Made by a program: the position numbers and the translations under genes
Source: Chenopodium formosanum
Taxonomy: Eukaryota > Streptophyta > Magnoliopsida > Caryophyllales > Amaranthaceae
NCBI GenBank assembly: GCA_024500155.1
Contig: CM044868.1
Span: 45,420,165 to 45,484,164 of the forward strand
Direction of reading: 5' to 3'
DNA length: 64,000 nt
Notes under the pieces: generated by a model
Databases searched by the model: none
What the model was told of the DNA's origin: nothing
What the model saw: only the letters and a program-made list of their open reading frames with translations
Shown: in pieces, positions 35,088-45,775 of the stretch
How positions within the stretch are numbered: position 1 is the stretch's first letter
Layout: every line of letters starts with the position of its first letter

Positions 35088-35819
35088 ATGACTGCTCAAG
35101 AGTGGGAACAAGAACAAGCTAAGTGTGAGCAAGGTAGTGACTATGAAGAAAAGAACGAAGAGGAAAACTTTGAAGAAGATGAGGGGCATATTGACGAAAT
35201 TGATCCCGAGACTCATGGTCGAAGTTTGGTTCTAAGAAGGGCACTACACTCTAAAACCGTACCTATGGAAAACAATCAAAGGGAGAAAATCTTTCTTACA
35301 AGGTGCAAGGTAGAAGATAGGTTGTGTGACATGATCATAGACACGGGGAGTTGCACTAATGTGGTATCTACTACTTTGGTAGACAAATTGAAGTGGCCAA
35401 TTACTGAACATCCAAGCCCTTATAAGCTTCATTGGCTTAATAATTCGAGTGATGTTAAGGTAACTAAACAAGCCTTAATCTCCTTTTCAATTGGTAAATT
35501 TCATGATAAAGTTTTGTGTGATGTTTGTCCTATGGATGCTTGTCATATACTATTAGGCCGTCCTTGGCAATATGATAGATTTGTGAAGTTTGATGGAAGG
35601 ACTAATGTGTATGTTGTGAGAAAAGGAGAAAAAGAGAGACCGGTTGCTTTAAAACCTTTGATAAGCAACAAGTCTTCTAATGTTACCTCTAATTCGAAGA
35701 GTTCTTATTTGATTAGTGAGAGGGAATTAGAAAAAGAGATTTGCAGCAACAATTTGGTATATATACTTGTTTCTAATGAGATTCGGATTGATCAAAATAA
35801 ACAAGCAAAGAGGCCGTAA
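35088..35819 (+). pseudogene. Element D protease region
   Basis: After an acidic linker (EEKNEEENFEEDEGH) the aspartic protease active site reads MIIDTGSCTNVVS, with Asp-Thr-Gly at 35340-35348. CHILLGRPWQYDR is the second conserved protease motif. The frame is the one shared by the rest of pol and ends at a stop, 35817-35819, followed by RT in the same frame. The protease would cut the polyprotein. Confidence 0.88.
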
Positions 35820-35822
35820 GAA

Positions 35823-37379
35823 TTGGAATCTGTTTTAGAAGAATTCAAGGATGTCTTTCCTAAGGAATTACCTCCGGGACTACCTCCTATTCGTGGGATA
35901 GAGCATCAAATTGACTTGTTTCCGGGAGCACCATTACCTAATAAGGCAGCCTATAGAAGTAATCCGGAAGAAACAAAGGAGATGCAAAGGCAAATTGAAG
36001 AGCTTATGGCTAGAGGATACGTGAGGGAAAGTATGAGCCCTTGTGCCGTGCCTACTTTACTTGTCCCAAAGAAAGATGGGAGTTGGCACATGTGTATTGA
36101 TAGTAGTAGTGTGAATAACATCACTATCAAATACCGATTTCCTATTCCAAGATTAGATGATCTACTTGATGAACTACATGGTTCAAAGTTGTTTTCTAAG
36201 ATTGATCTTATGAGTGGTTATCATCAAATTCGAATGAGAGAAGGATATGAGTGGAAAACAGCATTCAAGACTAAGTTAGGGTTGTATGAATGGTTGGTGA
36301 TGCCGTTTTGACTCACTAATGCACCTAGCACTTTCATGAGGTTGATGCATGAGGTACTTAAACCTTTCCTTGGCAAGTTTGTTGTTGTTTATTTAGATGA
36401 TATTCTGATATACTCTAAAAATTTGCATGATCATCTACATCATCTAACAAGTGTGTTTGAAGTGTTAAGAGAGAAGAAACTCTATGCTAAGCTTGAAAAA
36501 TGCTACTTCTTAGTGCCTAGTGTTACTTTTCTTGGTTATGTTGTATCAAAAGATGGAGTTTCAGTTGATCATTACAAAGTAGAGGCTATTAAAACTTGGC
36601 CTATTCCTACTAATATGAGTGAAGTAAGGTCTTTTCATGGTCTAGCTTCGTTCTATAGAAGATTTGTCAAAAATTTCTCAAGTATTGTGGCGCCTATGAC
36701 CGAATGTTTGAAGAAGGACAAGGGTAAATTCGAATGGACTAAAGAAGCTCAAAGTGCGTTTGAGTTGGTTAAAAAGAAGCTATGTGAAGCACCTATACTT
36801 GCGTTACCAGATTTCTCAAGTCCTTTTGAAGTTGAAACCGATGCTAGTAGAGTTGGAATTGGAGCAGTTTTACTCCTAAAGAAGAGGCCTATTGCATATT
36901 TCAGTGAGAAATTGGGAGGAGCTCGATTGAACTATTCTACTTATGATAAAGAGTTTTATGCCATTGTTAGAGCTTTAGATCATTGGAGTCATTATCTCCG
37001 ACCTAATCACTTTGTGTTGCATTCTGATCATGAAGCATTGAAGTACATACATGGACAACAAAAGCTCAATCCTAGACATGCTACGTGGGTTGAATTTTTA
37101 CAATCATTTAATTTTTCTTCAAGGTACAAAGAAGGGAAATCGAATGTTGTGGCTGATGCATTATCTAGAAGATACACTTTGATTGGAATTCTAACTAGCA
37201 AGCTACTTGGTTTTGAATTGATCAAAGAATACTACAAAGGTGATGATGATTTTGCTACATTGATTGAAGATTGTTCTAAAGGAGCCATGGGTTTTTATTT
37301 GCTGCAAGATGGTTTTCTTTTCAAAGGAAATCAACTTTGTCTTCCTAAGTGTTCTATTAGAGAGCTAGTTGTTAGAGAA
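35823..37379 (+). pseudogene. Element D reverse transcriptase and RNase H
   Basis: The sequence begins with EEFKDVFPKELPPGLPP and contains VPKKDGSWHMCID, IDLMSGYHQIRM and, after an in-frame stop at 36309-36311, the catalytic YLDD box at 36390-36401. The connection FLGYVVSKDGV leads to FSSPFEVETDASRVGIGAVL (first RNase H Asp) and VVADALSRR near 37170, the end of the Ty3-type RNase H. Only one RNase H is present, unlike in A and C. All parts share one frame. Confidence 0.9.
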
Positions 37380-38615
37380 GCTCATGGGGGAGGAATTGCT
37401 GGTCACTTTGGCATTACAAAGACCTTGAGTATGTTATAAGAACACTTCTATTGGCCTAAGATGCTCACGGATGTGCAACTAGTTATTTCTAGGTGTGCAA
37501 CTTGTCAAAAAGCGAAGGCTACTTTTCATCAAGGCTTGTATACTCTTTTACCTGTTCCAGATTCACCTTGGGAAGATATTTCTATGGATTTTATTGTGGG
37601 ATTGCCGAGAACACAACGGGGGAAAGACTCTATTATGGTTGTTGTGGATAGGTTTTCTAAGATGGCTCACTTTGTTCCTTGTCACAAAGTGGATGATGCT
37701 ATGAAAGTGGCGGAATTATACTTCAAAGAGATTGTTAGATTGCATGGAATTCCGAAAACTATTGTGAGTGATCGAGATACGAAGTTCATGAGTTTCTTTT
37801 GGAAGTCTCTATGGAAGCTTGTGGTAACTAAATTGCTCTTTAGTACATCTTACCATCCACAAACTGATGGACAAACCGAGGTTACTAATCGTACTCTTGG
37901 TGCGCTTTTGCATGGGTTAGTGAGTAAGACACAAAAGGATTGGGACATCAAGTTAGCTCATGCGGAGTTTGCTTATAATAGATCACCTACATATGCTACC
38001 AAACATAGTCCTTTTGAGGTAGTTTGTGGAGTCAATCCGAAACTTCCAATTGATCTTGTTCCATTGCCTAAGGGTGAGTTAATTCACAAAGATGCCGAGT
38101 CTAAGTTGAAGAGTATGCTGAAATTACATGCTCAAGTTTGAACAAAAATAGAGAAAGTAAATGACATGTACAAAGCTAGAGCAAACAAGCATAGAAAGCA
38201 ACAAGGTTACAATGTTGGAGACTTGGTATGGTTACATTTGAGAAAGGAAAGATTTCCAGGAAAACGCAAGAATAAGTTGATGCCTAGAAGTGAAGGTCCT
38301 TTCAAGATTATTGAGAAGATCAATGACAATTCTTATAAGTTAGAACTTCCGAGAGAATATGGAGTTAGTGCTACATTCAATGTTGGCGATTTGGCTAAGT
38401 ATATTCCTGATGAAGAACTTCGAGATTTGAGGACAAATTCTTTCGAAGAAGAGGAGGATGATGCAAGTCTAATCATGGAGAACTTCGAAGATTTGCTTAT
38501 CATGCATCAAGATAGTTTGTCCCTAAACATTGATTCAAGCCAAGCATTGCATGGACACTTTCTTGGATATCAAAGCAAAGCCACAGTTTGCTTAGTGGCT
38601 TTTCTTGGAGTCTAG
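37380..38615 (+). pseudogene. Element D integrase and C-terminal tail running into the 3' LTR
   Basis: The zinc-binding part (AHGGGIAGHFGITKTLSML, stop at 37437-37439, CATCQKAKA) is followed by the core with Asp, Asp and Glu in PWEDISMDFIVGLP, IVSDRDTKFM and TDGQTEVTNR. A stop lies at 38139-38141. The C-terminal region reads GDLVWLHLRKERFPGKRKNK and GPFKIIEKINDNSYKLELP. The frame does not stop before the LTR: about 52 codons are encoded by the first 157 bases of the 3' LTR, ending at 38615. I see no clear chromodomain. Confidence 0.88.
38440..38458 (+). other. Polypurine tract of D
   Basis: CGAAGAAGAGGAGGA lies directly before TGATG of the 3' LTR and also encodes the acidic residues FEEEEDD of the pol frame. 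Confidence 0.75.
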
Positions 38616-39169
38616 TTCACTTTCTTGAACTTTCTTGAATTTTCTTTACTTAGTTTTTGCTTACAAGTTTTTACCTTTCACTTGAAAGGGTTTTTCTTGG
38701 TTCAAGCATTAGGATCTTTAATCTTTATTTAGTTTCCTTAAAAGCAGTTAGTTAGCAAAATAAATCAGTTTAGGCGTGTGCTTGTTCTCCAAGGAGATTG
38801 GCGTATGCTTGTGCGCCAAGGTGCTTGCTCTTCAAGCAAGTTAGAATTCTAGTTTAATTACTATTGAATTAGGAACTTGTCCTAATCTTCCTAGGTAAAC
38901 TAAGTCTTATAAATAGGGCTGTAAAACACACGAATAAGAACATAGATTAATATACATTGTTTTAAGTTTAAACACTTAAGTTTTGTTGATTGTGATCAAT
39001 TGCTGTTTTGCTTGTTTTAGTTAAAACATTCGTTTGGATTGATTAATTAGGTGGATTCTTAATTGATTAATCTTAGTTTTTTTTTTATTTCTTGGTGGAT
39101 TTCCTGTATAGAATTAGACTTAACATATCCCTTGTGTTTTGTTGATTTTCGGATCAAAAATTCACATCA
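38459..39169 (+). repeat. 3' LTR of D
   Basis: This 711-bp copy pairs with 33130-33839 with about 15 differences by eye. CCTAA follows at 39170-39174. Confidence 0.95.
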
Positions 39170-39174
39170 CCTAA

Positions 39175-40016
39175 GGACAGAAGCACGAGTAAAGTATGGA
39201 CTCCTTGGAGTATTTGAAGAAGGAATTTTGAAACAAGAAGAAGGGTAGGCTAGTGTTTAGGCTAGAGCATAGAAGAGAGAAAAATAGAGAATTAATTGAT
39301 GCCCCGTAGATTAGAAATGTGGGGGTATTTATAGAGAAAATGTGCTGAGGGAACACACGGAGCCCTAAAATGATAAAAACCCTAAAAAAAGTATCCCGAG
39401 ACACGGGAAATCCCACCGTCAGACAGGAAACATTCCCGTGACACGGTGCACATTTTGTGTGACGCGTGAAATATTTAGTGAAAGGGGGAGAAAACGCGTT
39501 AAGGGTTTACGCGGAAAGGACATGGAAATTCCCGTTTCACGGCAAGTTTCCAGTGTCACGGGGAACCCCACCGTTAGACGGGAAAGTTTCCCGTGACACG
39601 GTGGACTGTTGCCGTGACGCGGGAGTTTTCAGTCCGCTTTTCCGTCTAAATTCATTTTTAACCCTAATTTCGTTCAGCATTTTAAGTGCCGATTTATAAT
39701 TTCAAGCCATTTTCTGATTTTATTATTATTTGGGCAAAAATAAATAAAATAAATAAAAAGTTTGGGCCAAAATAAATAATAAAACAGTAAAATAAAAAAA
39801 GGTTTGGGCTAAAATTAAATAATAAGTTTGGGCTGAAATTAAAACTATGCATTGACCAAACATCAAGACTAACCCATGGACTATTCAAAAATTGAATTTA
39901 ATTAAATACGATTTTTTAAGCACTCTCGGAATTAAATACTGAACCGACCAATAGTGGCGGTGAAAGGTTGTTCATCATCGGGTTTGGTTTTGGGGAGACA
40001 TTTTTAGGTGTCTACA
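39175..40016 (-). repeat. 3' LTR of B2, right part
   Basis: It continues the LTR after D and ends GGTGTCTACA at 40016. It contains the CCGTG(A/T)CACGG palindromes (39393-39625) and, on the - strand, a TATA box at 39326-39334. Compared with the other LTR it lacks about 21 bases between two palindromes near 39400. Confidence 0.9.
39326..39334 (-). promoter_or_regulatory. TATA box of the B2 3' LTR
   Basis: GTATTTATA on + reads TATAAATAC on -. The same place in the 5' LTR (about 46768-46776) reads GTATTTGTA, so the copy that should drive the element has lost the box. Confidence 0.6.
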
Positions 40017-40057
40017 ATTATGCTTTAACATGATTATGATTATTATTATTATTTTGA
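40017..40057. repeat. 41-bp copy of the C LTR flank inside B2
   Basis: These 41 bases (ATTATGCTTTAACATG then AT-rich) are identical to 47473-47513, the sequence of C just outside the right end of B2. They stand where the polypurine tract should be (compare 5185-5203 in B1), and the normal B interior resumes with CTGAGTTTGTAG. Confidence 0.9.
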
Positions 40058-40540
40058 CTGAGTTTGTAGAAATGTCAGTTTTGAAAACGATAGTCAAAGT
40101 AGCCGATAGGGACGGAGAATGATTTAAGACGTCCTGCGATCCTAAACTACTCTGTATACGCCGATACCTGCAGAAAAATGTTAATTCCACAGATAAAAGA
40201 GTAAAAGGATAGAATACGTATCTGGCACCAGTGTATAGGTAACAAATGAGTTTGGCAGCTTCCTATGCTTGAAGGAATCCACTGAATGACGTTTGTTGAA
40301 ACGCTTTCCATGCCTGAGGAAAGCCGACTGATGAATTTGGTAACTTTTCTAAGCCTGAAGAAATCTACCAGATGATACTTTCCATGCTTGAGGAAAGCCG
40401 ACATATGAATTTGGCGGTTTTCTATGCTTGAAGAAATCCACCGGATAATACTTTCCATGCTTGAGGAAAGTCGACAGATGATGAGATTGCAAGTCTCTGT
40501 GTATCGAGAACCTTGCGTCGTGAAATGATGGTGGTTCGAT

Positions 40541-40718
40541 TGTCCCTGAATGTGGGCTGTAGACGTGGGCTGGTTGTAAATGGTCCGCTTATCCCCGGAC
40601 GTGGGCTATAAATGGTCCGCTTGTCCCCGAACGTGGGCTGTAGATGGTCCGCTTTTCCTCGGAAGTGGGCTGTAAATGGTCCGCTTTTCCCCGGACGTGG
40701 GCTGGTAGATGAGACCTG
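40541..40718 (-). repeat. 32-bp tandem repeat, about 5 copies, in B2
   Basis: Units begin at 40541 (expanded), 40590, 40622, 40654 and 40686. They share the core CCCCGGACGTGGGCTGTA with the eight-copy array of B1 at 5661-5916. Confidence 0.85.
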
Positions 40719-41121
40719 CAAATATAAATTTGCCAATGAATTCGTACATATTGTGACTTGACCATTGACTTGACCAAGTTTGACTTGATGTGACATGACA
40801 TGTGTATGACTTGTGAGTATGTGTGTGTGTGTATGTATGTGTGCAGACACAAGCAAACGAAGATGCAAAAGCAAAAAATTTCCGTCAATTTTTGTCATGA
40901 GTGGAGGGTACCGACTTTCTCCCGAAAAAGAAAGATGTGAAAACTGAACTTTTATTTTTGAACTTCCCTCGATGAGAAAATTTTGAAAAAGTTTTTTTAA
41001 ACTTCCCCAAAAGAAAAGACGTGAAAAAAGGAAAGAAGTTTTGAACTTCCTCGTTGAGCAAGACAAAATGAATCGCATGGATTGAATTGCTTTTCTTGAA
41101 AGTAATGTATGCATGATGCAT

Positions 41122-41412
41122 GTCCTTAGGCTAGGAGGCTAAGGACAATTACATCATGTGACACGATAGATGAATTAACTTAGGTCTTGGAGCTAAGCAT
41201 CATTTATGGTGTAAAGAAACGATCTTGAACGTCACTTAGGTCTGGAAGCTAAGTCGCTTGAAGTGATTATTGCATAATGAACGTTGCTTAGGTCAAGGAG
41301 CTAAGCACAATATGCTTTGTATGATTAAAAATCATTGATATATAAATGTTTCTCAGCACATTATGCGATGCATGAAACAATGAATATTGCTCAGGTCAGG
41401 AATCTAAGCAAG
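41122..41412 (-). repeat. CTTAG/CTAAG stem-loop series in B2
   Basis: Stem-loops start at about 41122 (GTCCTTAG...CTAAGGAC), 41180, 41235, 41286 (GCTTAG...CTAAGC) and 41388. They correspond one to one with those of B1. Most differences fall in loops; the last one has lost pairing. Confidence 0.6.
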
Positions 41413-41742
41413 TATACAATGTTTCTTCTAATGAATGTTGTCTTTAAATATGATGAAACATGCACAGTAAGGAAACAAGATTTCATGATAAAGGGCTCTT
41501 AAAGAGAAAGATGATTGATATGGATGTGGATGTGTGAGTGAAGTGTGTGAATGTGGTACTAAGGCTGGCTGCAAGGGTTATGGCGATGGAAATATATGTC
41601 AGAAGAGTCAAAGATGATGACTCTTTAGGCTATATAGGCTAAATGATGTGGGTTCAAGCCCCCAAGTCTAGCTCTAAATGGGTAGGGGTAAGCATTGGAT
41701 ATTCTTTGACTCGATCAAGCATAGATATGAATGTGAATGTGG

Positions 41743-41801
41743 TCGCACCTCAATGTGAGGTTGCCTACGTATCCGTTAGGAATCAGGCTAACGTAGCTCT
41801 A
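41743..41801 (-). other. Two-stem conserved 3' module (B2 copy)
   Basis: On the - strand: GAGCTACGTTAGCCTG, stem 1 ATTCC/GGAT, linker ACGTAGGCA, stem 2 ACCTC/GAGGT, then GCGACC. It differs from B1 at one loop base and two flanking bases; both stems are intact. Confidence 0.6.
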
Positions 41802-41987
41802 GCCGAACTTTGCACAAGTGTATGTACACCTCAAAGAGGTCTTTCATGGGTTTTAATGTGGTTAAGTTCATGGCTTAAGGAAGAAAGGGATAAAAGGCTC
41901 AAGACTCGAGAGAATCCCCAAGATGTGTAATTTTTGAATTTGAAAATTTTTAATTTTGCAAGTTTATTTTCAACATTTTTTTTTTGC

Positions 41988-41990
<3 letters not shown>

Positions 41991-42050
<60 letters not shown>
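41991..42050. repeat. (TA)30 microsatellite
   Basis: Sixty bases of pure TA in the interior of B2. The corresponding place in B1 has only poly-T. Confidence 0.97.
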
Positions 42051-42053
<3 letters not shown>

Positions 42054-42577
42054 CCCTTTTGAATCAATGTAGGCAATATCAGATCATGTGGTCCATCACT
42101 CACTTAGCATTCATGTTTCTCAGGCACGGTACCAAGCACTCGATAAGAGACGCAATTCGAGACGTGTTCGTATCAAAGACATTGGAACACTTGCCTTTAG
42201 ACATTGCTTTTATTGTTGCTTTGCTGCTTTTTTTTATTTGCTTTTTTTTTTACTTGCTTTTTGAATGTGGGTTGAAGAAATGAAGGCCAAACGTTAAGTG
42301 AATGTGGGTTGAAGAAATGAAGGCCAAACGTTAGACGAGGCTCAAAATGGTTGATGAAGAAATGGAATGTGATTGAACGATTAACAGGGAATGACAGGGT
42401 TGCAAAGGTACCTCAAGTCATTGGTGTACCTTGGGTTTAGTTCGGTAATTGATTTTTTTTTTTAAGAATGAATGAATGAAAAATTCTATGATCGAGATGT
42501 AAAGGAAAATTGCTCATTTTATTAATGGAAAAGGTGAACGAAACACATGAAACATATAAAAATTCAAATTGGAAAAC

Positions 42578-43780
42578 CTATGCTAGACATGAATGGGCGA
42601 ATGGAGATGAATGATAAAGAAAGAAATCATGAAATCTTGCAAGAAGGATCTGTGTGCCTTGTATTCATTACTTCTTGCCGCCTAGAGTGACATGAAGTTT
42701 GTTTGCATCCATCAAGTCTTAAATGACGTCCTTCAAATTCAAACATTGCTCCGTAGTGTGGCCCCTTCCTTGATGGTACTTGCAATGGGCATTGGGATTC
42801 CATTTGACGCTCCTTTCTTCAAGTTTTGGCTCTGGAAATGGCCCAATAGGTGTGATCAAGCCTTAACTGTAAAGGCGATCAAAGGCCGCATCATAAGTCA
42901 TTACTAAAGGAGTGTAAGTTCTTTTCTTCTTGGGCAATGGAGCATCAAGAGTTAACACTTCATTGATATCAACTTGGCTTATATTGTTGGTAGTATTTTT
43001 GTGCTTAGGAGACGAAGAAGAAGGATGGTTGTTCTTCTTGTTTTTCCAAGAGTTATTATTGTTACTACCAGCAGTCTTTATTAGCTCATTCTCGATATTG
43101 ATGCCGATGTTGTATACAGCTTCGAAAGTGTTCAGTGGAAGAAATTTGAGATGTTCCCTATATTTATGAGTCAGATTTTGAATAAAGAGGCGAACCATCT
43201 CTCTTTCTTTGGGAGGATCTACCAAGAGTGAAGCTTTTTCCCTCCACCTGTTCAGGTAAGCGGTGAAGCCTTCATTCTCTTTCTATTTGAGAATGGAGAG
43301 TTCACGTTCAGAAGTTTTGGTTTGAATGTTACACTTGTAACGATTCATGAAACTGTCGGTGACATCTTGCCAAGTCGCAGTATGCTTGGCATCTAAGGAA
43401 TAAAACTATTATTGGCAAGCATGTTCTAAGGAGAGAGGGAACACCGTAGGGAAGAGTGTTACATCCAATCCCTTAAGAGCCATGGTTGCAGAAAACGCCT
43501 TCAAATGGAATATTGGATTGTCAGTAGACTTGAACTTTTGAATATCAGCAGTGGAGAGCCTTTCGGGGAGTCTGTCCTTTACATCCAAAGGAGTGGGAGG
43601 CCGTTTCACATAAGTGAAATCCTCAGAAATCTTACTCATTTGTTCCTTCAGTTTGTCAAGGGTGGAAACAGTGACCTTGTTTTCTTCCATGGTAGTGACC
43701 CTAGTGGTAAGGGTTTACATCATGGAAGACAGTGCCTCGATGGATTTGTTAATGTTCTCAATGTCTTCTTTAGTGGCCAT
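42578..43780 (-). pseudogene. B2 gag (Tat type) with zinc-knuckle-like motif
   Basis: The chosen start is ATG at 43780-43778 (MATKEDIENINKSIEALSS). The frame runs for about 400 codons: KVTVSTLDKLKEQM, IQKFKSTDNPIFHLKAFSAT, MALKGLDVTLFPTVFPLSLE, NRYKCNIQ, NEGFTAYLNRWREKASLLVD and EREMVRLFIQNLTHKYREHL. It then has an Asn-rich linker and the zinc-knuckle-like CKYHQGRGHTTEQCLNLKD. It aligns with gag of C. Stops lie at 43715-43717, 43406-43411 (two), 43283-43285, 42863-42865 and 42719-42721, with no frameshift. The frame ends near 42578, and pol is absent. Confidence 0.8.
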
Positions 43781-44838
43781 TGAAAGGTGATAAGTAATGT
43801 GGAGATGGCAAAGTTCTCTTTGAAGTCTATTAGATCTGATAGATTGTTGCGATAATGAGTCAAACCGTATTAATCTATCCCTGTTCCTTGACCAAGCACT
43901 GTGAAATAAAATAATTCACTTAATTGTTTGACTCATTGCTCAAGATAGGAAAGGAAGGAAAAAAAATAGACATTTGAAAACAGGTGAGAAAAATCCACTC
44001 ATTTTTTATTATGATGAAAAAAGGGTGCATAAACCTAGTATACGATCATAAACGACCTGGTGCATGACTCGAGTCGGAAAATAAAGAAAGTGTGTGGACT
44101 ATACTTGACTCGTGAGTGATTAAGTGATGTTATAAGACTCGTGGTATGATCGTATGGCTAGACATGTGAACAATAACCAAAATGACTGACGCGAGGACCA
44201 AATTAACACGGAAGACTTGACTGGACTTATTTCAAGGCGTGACATGGAAAACGGTACCGTGTCACGGTACAAACTGCTGTGACGCGGTGTTTTTTTTTTT
44301 TTTTTTTGGGAAATCCACCGTATCACAGTGGAAATTGCCGTGACACTGTGAACTTTCCCGTGCCACTGAAAACATTCCCGTGCCACAGTGGATGCTGACG
44401 TGGCACGGTTTTTTTTTTTTTTTTTTTAGGAAATCCACCGTGTCACGGTGGAAATTGCTGTGACATGGTGAACTTTCTCGTACCAAGGTGGATGCTGACG
44501 TGGCACGAAATTTTTTTTTTTTTTTTTTTGGAAATCCACCGTGTCACGGTGGAAAATTTCCGTGACACGGTGAACTTTCCCGTGCCACGGTAAACATTCC
44601 CGTGCCACGGTGGATGCTGACGTGGCACAAATTTTTATTTATTTATTTATTTATTTTTGGGAAATCCACCGTGTCACGGTGGAAATTGCCGTGACACGGT
44701 CAACTTTCCTGTGCCACGGTGGATGCTGACGTGGCACAAAAATTTATATTTTTTTTTTTTTGGAAATCCACCGTGTCACGGTGGAAATTTGCCGTGACAC
44801 AGTAGAGTTTCCCGTGGCGCGGCAGACTTTTCTTTTTT

Positions 44839-44873
<35 letters not shown>

Positions 44874-45754
44874 CAGATCCACCGCGCCACGGTGGACTGT
44901 GCCGTGACACGGTGGACAGTCCCGTGTCGCGGCAACCCTTCCCCCTTTTTTTTTTTTTTTTTTTTTTTGCTAATTACTAAGTGAGTATGGTCCATTGGCA
45001 ATCATTCGTCATAAAATAATCCACCATAGACAAAGAAAGACCGTTAAAGTTAGGATAAAAACGACCAAACATAAAACACGTAGGCACAATGATGCAAAGA
45101 ATAGTTCGCAACCTAAGGTCAAGTTCTATGTTCGACTATGGTCAAGTTTATTTGGTGTCAATAGGGTACCATGGTTAAGAGTTTGGATGCGTTAACAAGG
45201 CAGCCTCCCTTGAGGGTGTATGCCAACGGGCGGCTCTGCGAGTTCGTGATGAAATCGAACTCGACTCCATGGTTTGGGTGGATTTAATAACTCGGATGAA
45301 CCCTTATTGCCATGAGCGTTTTTGGGTTGATAGAGCTTAAATCCCTCGGGGCTAAGACGTATGTAGAACACACACGTTTTTTCAGAAAAATCAAAGGAAG
45401 TTGACTGTGACAAGAGAAAATAAGCCACCGGACTGATTTTAGGACTGCCGTGACACGGCAAAGATTCCTGTGCCACGGTACGGCACACCGTCAGACGGTG
45501 CACTGTACTGTAACACGACAGATTTTGCCGTGGCACGACAGTAAGAAAATCTGACTGGTGCCCTATTTTCCTTCGTACGCGATTAAGTTATTCAATTTTT
45601 CCTACGAGACAGACTTAAATGCGTCGTTAAAACGCCTATCCATATGCAAAAATGCCAAATTAATCACAGGAATATTTATCATGAATCTTTCAAGTCTCAT
45701 CCACTTATCTTAATTAAATATCGATCACTCAAATCGATAAATAACAAAGAATCG
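43781..45754 (-). mobile_element. B2 leader with palindrome array
   Basis: The 2-kb stretch between primer-binding site and gag has no ORF. Its main feature is the array at 44232-44945. CCGTG-type palindromes recur at 45446-45545. Long T runs on the + strand (A runs on -) separate the units. Packaging or dimer signals would be expected in such a leader; this is inference. Confidence 0.65.
44232..44945 (-). repeat. Array of CCGTG(A/T)CACGG palindromes between homopolymer runs
   Basis: Six to seven units of 100-130 bases each begin after a run of T and carry CCACCGTGTCACGGTGG (exact at 44435, 44536, 44666 and 44768), then CCGTGACACGG and CCGTGCCACGG variants, then GCTGACGTGGCAC. In all about 20 palindromes are present. 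The same words occur in both B2 LTRs (39393-39625 and 46838-47085) but not in B1. Confidence 0.85.
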
Positions 45755-45772
45755 TCCCCAGTGGAGTCGCCA
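45755..45772 (-). other. Primer-binding site of B2
   Basis: Read on - it is TGGCGACTCCACTGGGGA, three bases inside the 5' LTR. This form, matching a tRNA-Arg 3' end, is usual for Tat/Ogre elements. It fixes the - orientation of B2. C has a degenerate version at 48053. Confidence 0.85.
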
Positions 45773-45775
45773 AAT

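Larger units (their letters stand above)
33130..39169 (+). mobile_element. Ty3-gypsy element D (chromovirus-like pol), structurally complete
   Basis: The LTRs (33130-33839 and 38459-39169) have TGATG/CATCA ends, and the target duplication CCTAA is perfect (33125-33129 and 39170-39174). An initiator-Met primer-binding site, gag, zinc knuckle, protease, RT, RNase H, integrase and a purine tract are all in order. The LTRs differ at about 15 of 710 positions by eye, so D is young. Pol is one frame with only nonsense changes. No chromodomain is visible at the C-terminus, so the clade stays open. Confidence 0.93.
40058..42577 (-). mobile_element. B2 3' noncoding region
   Basis: It is collinear with 5198-7870 of B1. 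It holds CTATGCTTGAAGAAATCC words (40265-40470), the 32-bp array (40541-40718), a TG-rich run (about 40818-40848), the stem-loop series (41122-41412), the two-stem module (41743-41801) and a TA microsatellite (41991-42050). A short duplication of GTGGGTTGAAGAAATGAAGG lies at 42266-42330. No gene is supported. Confidence 0.75.
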
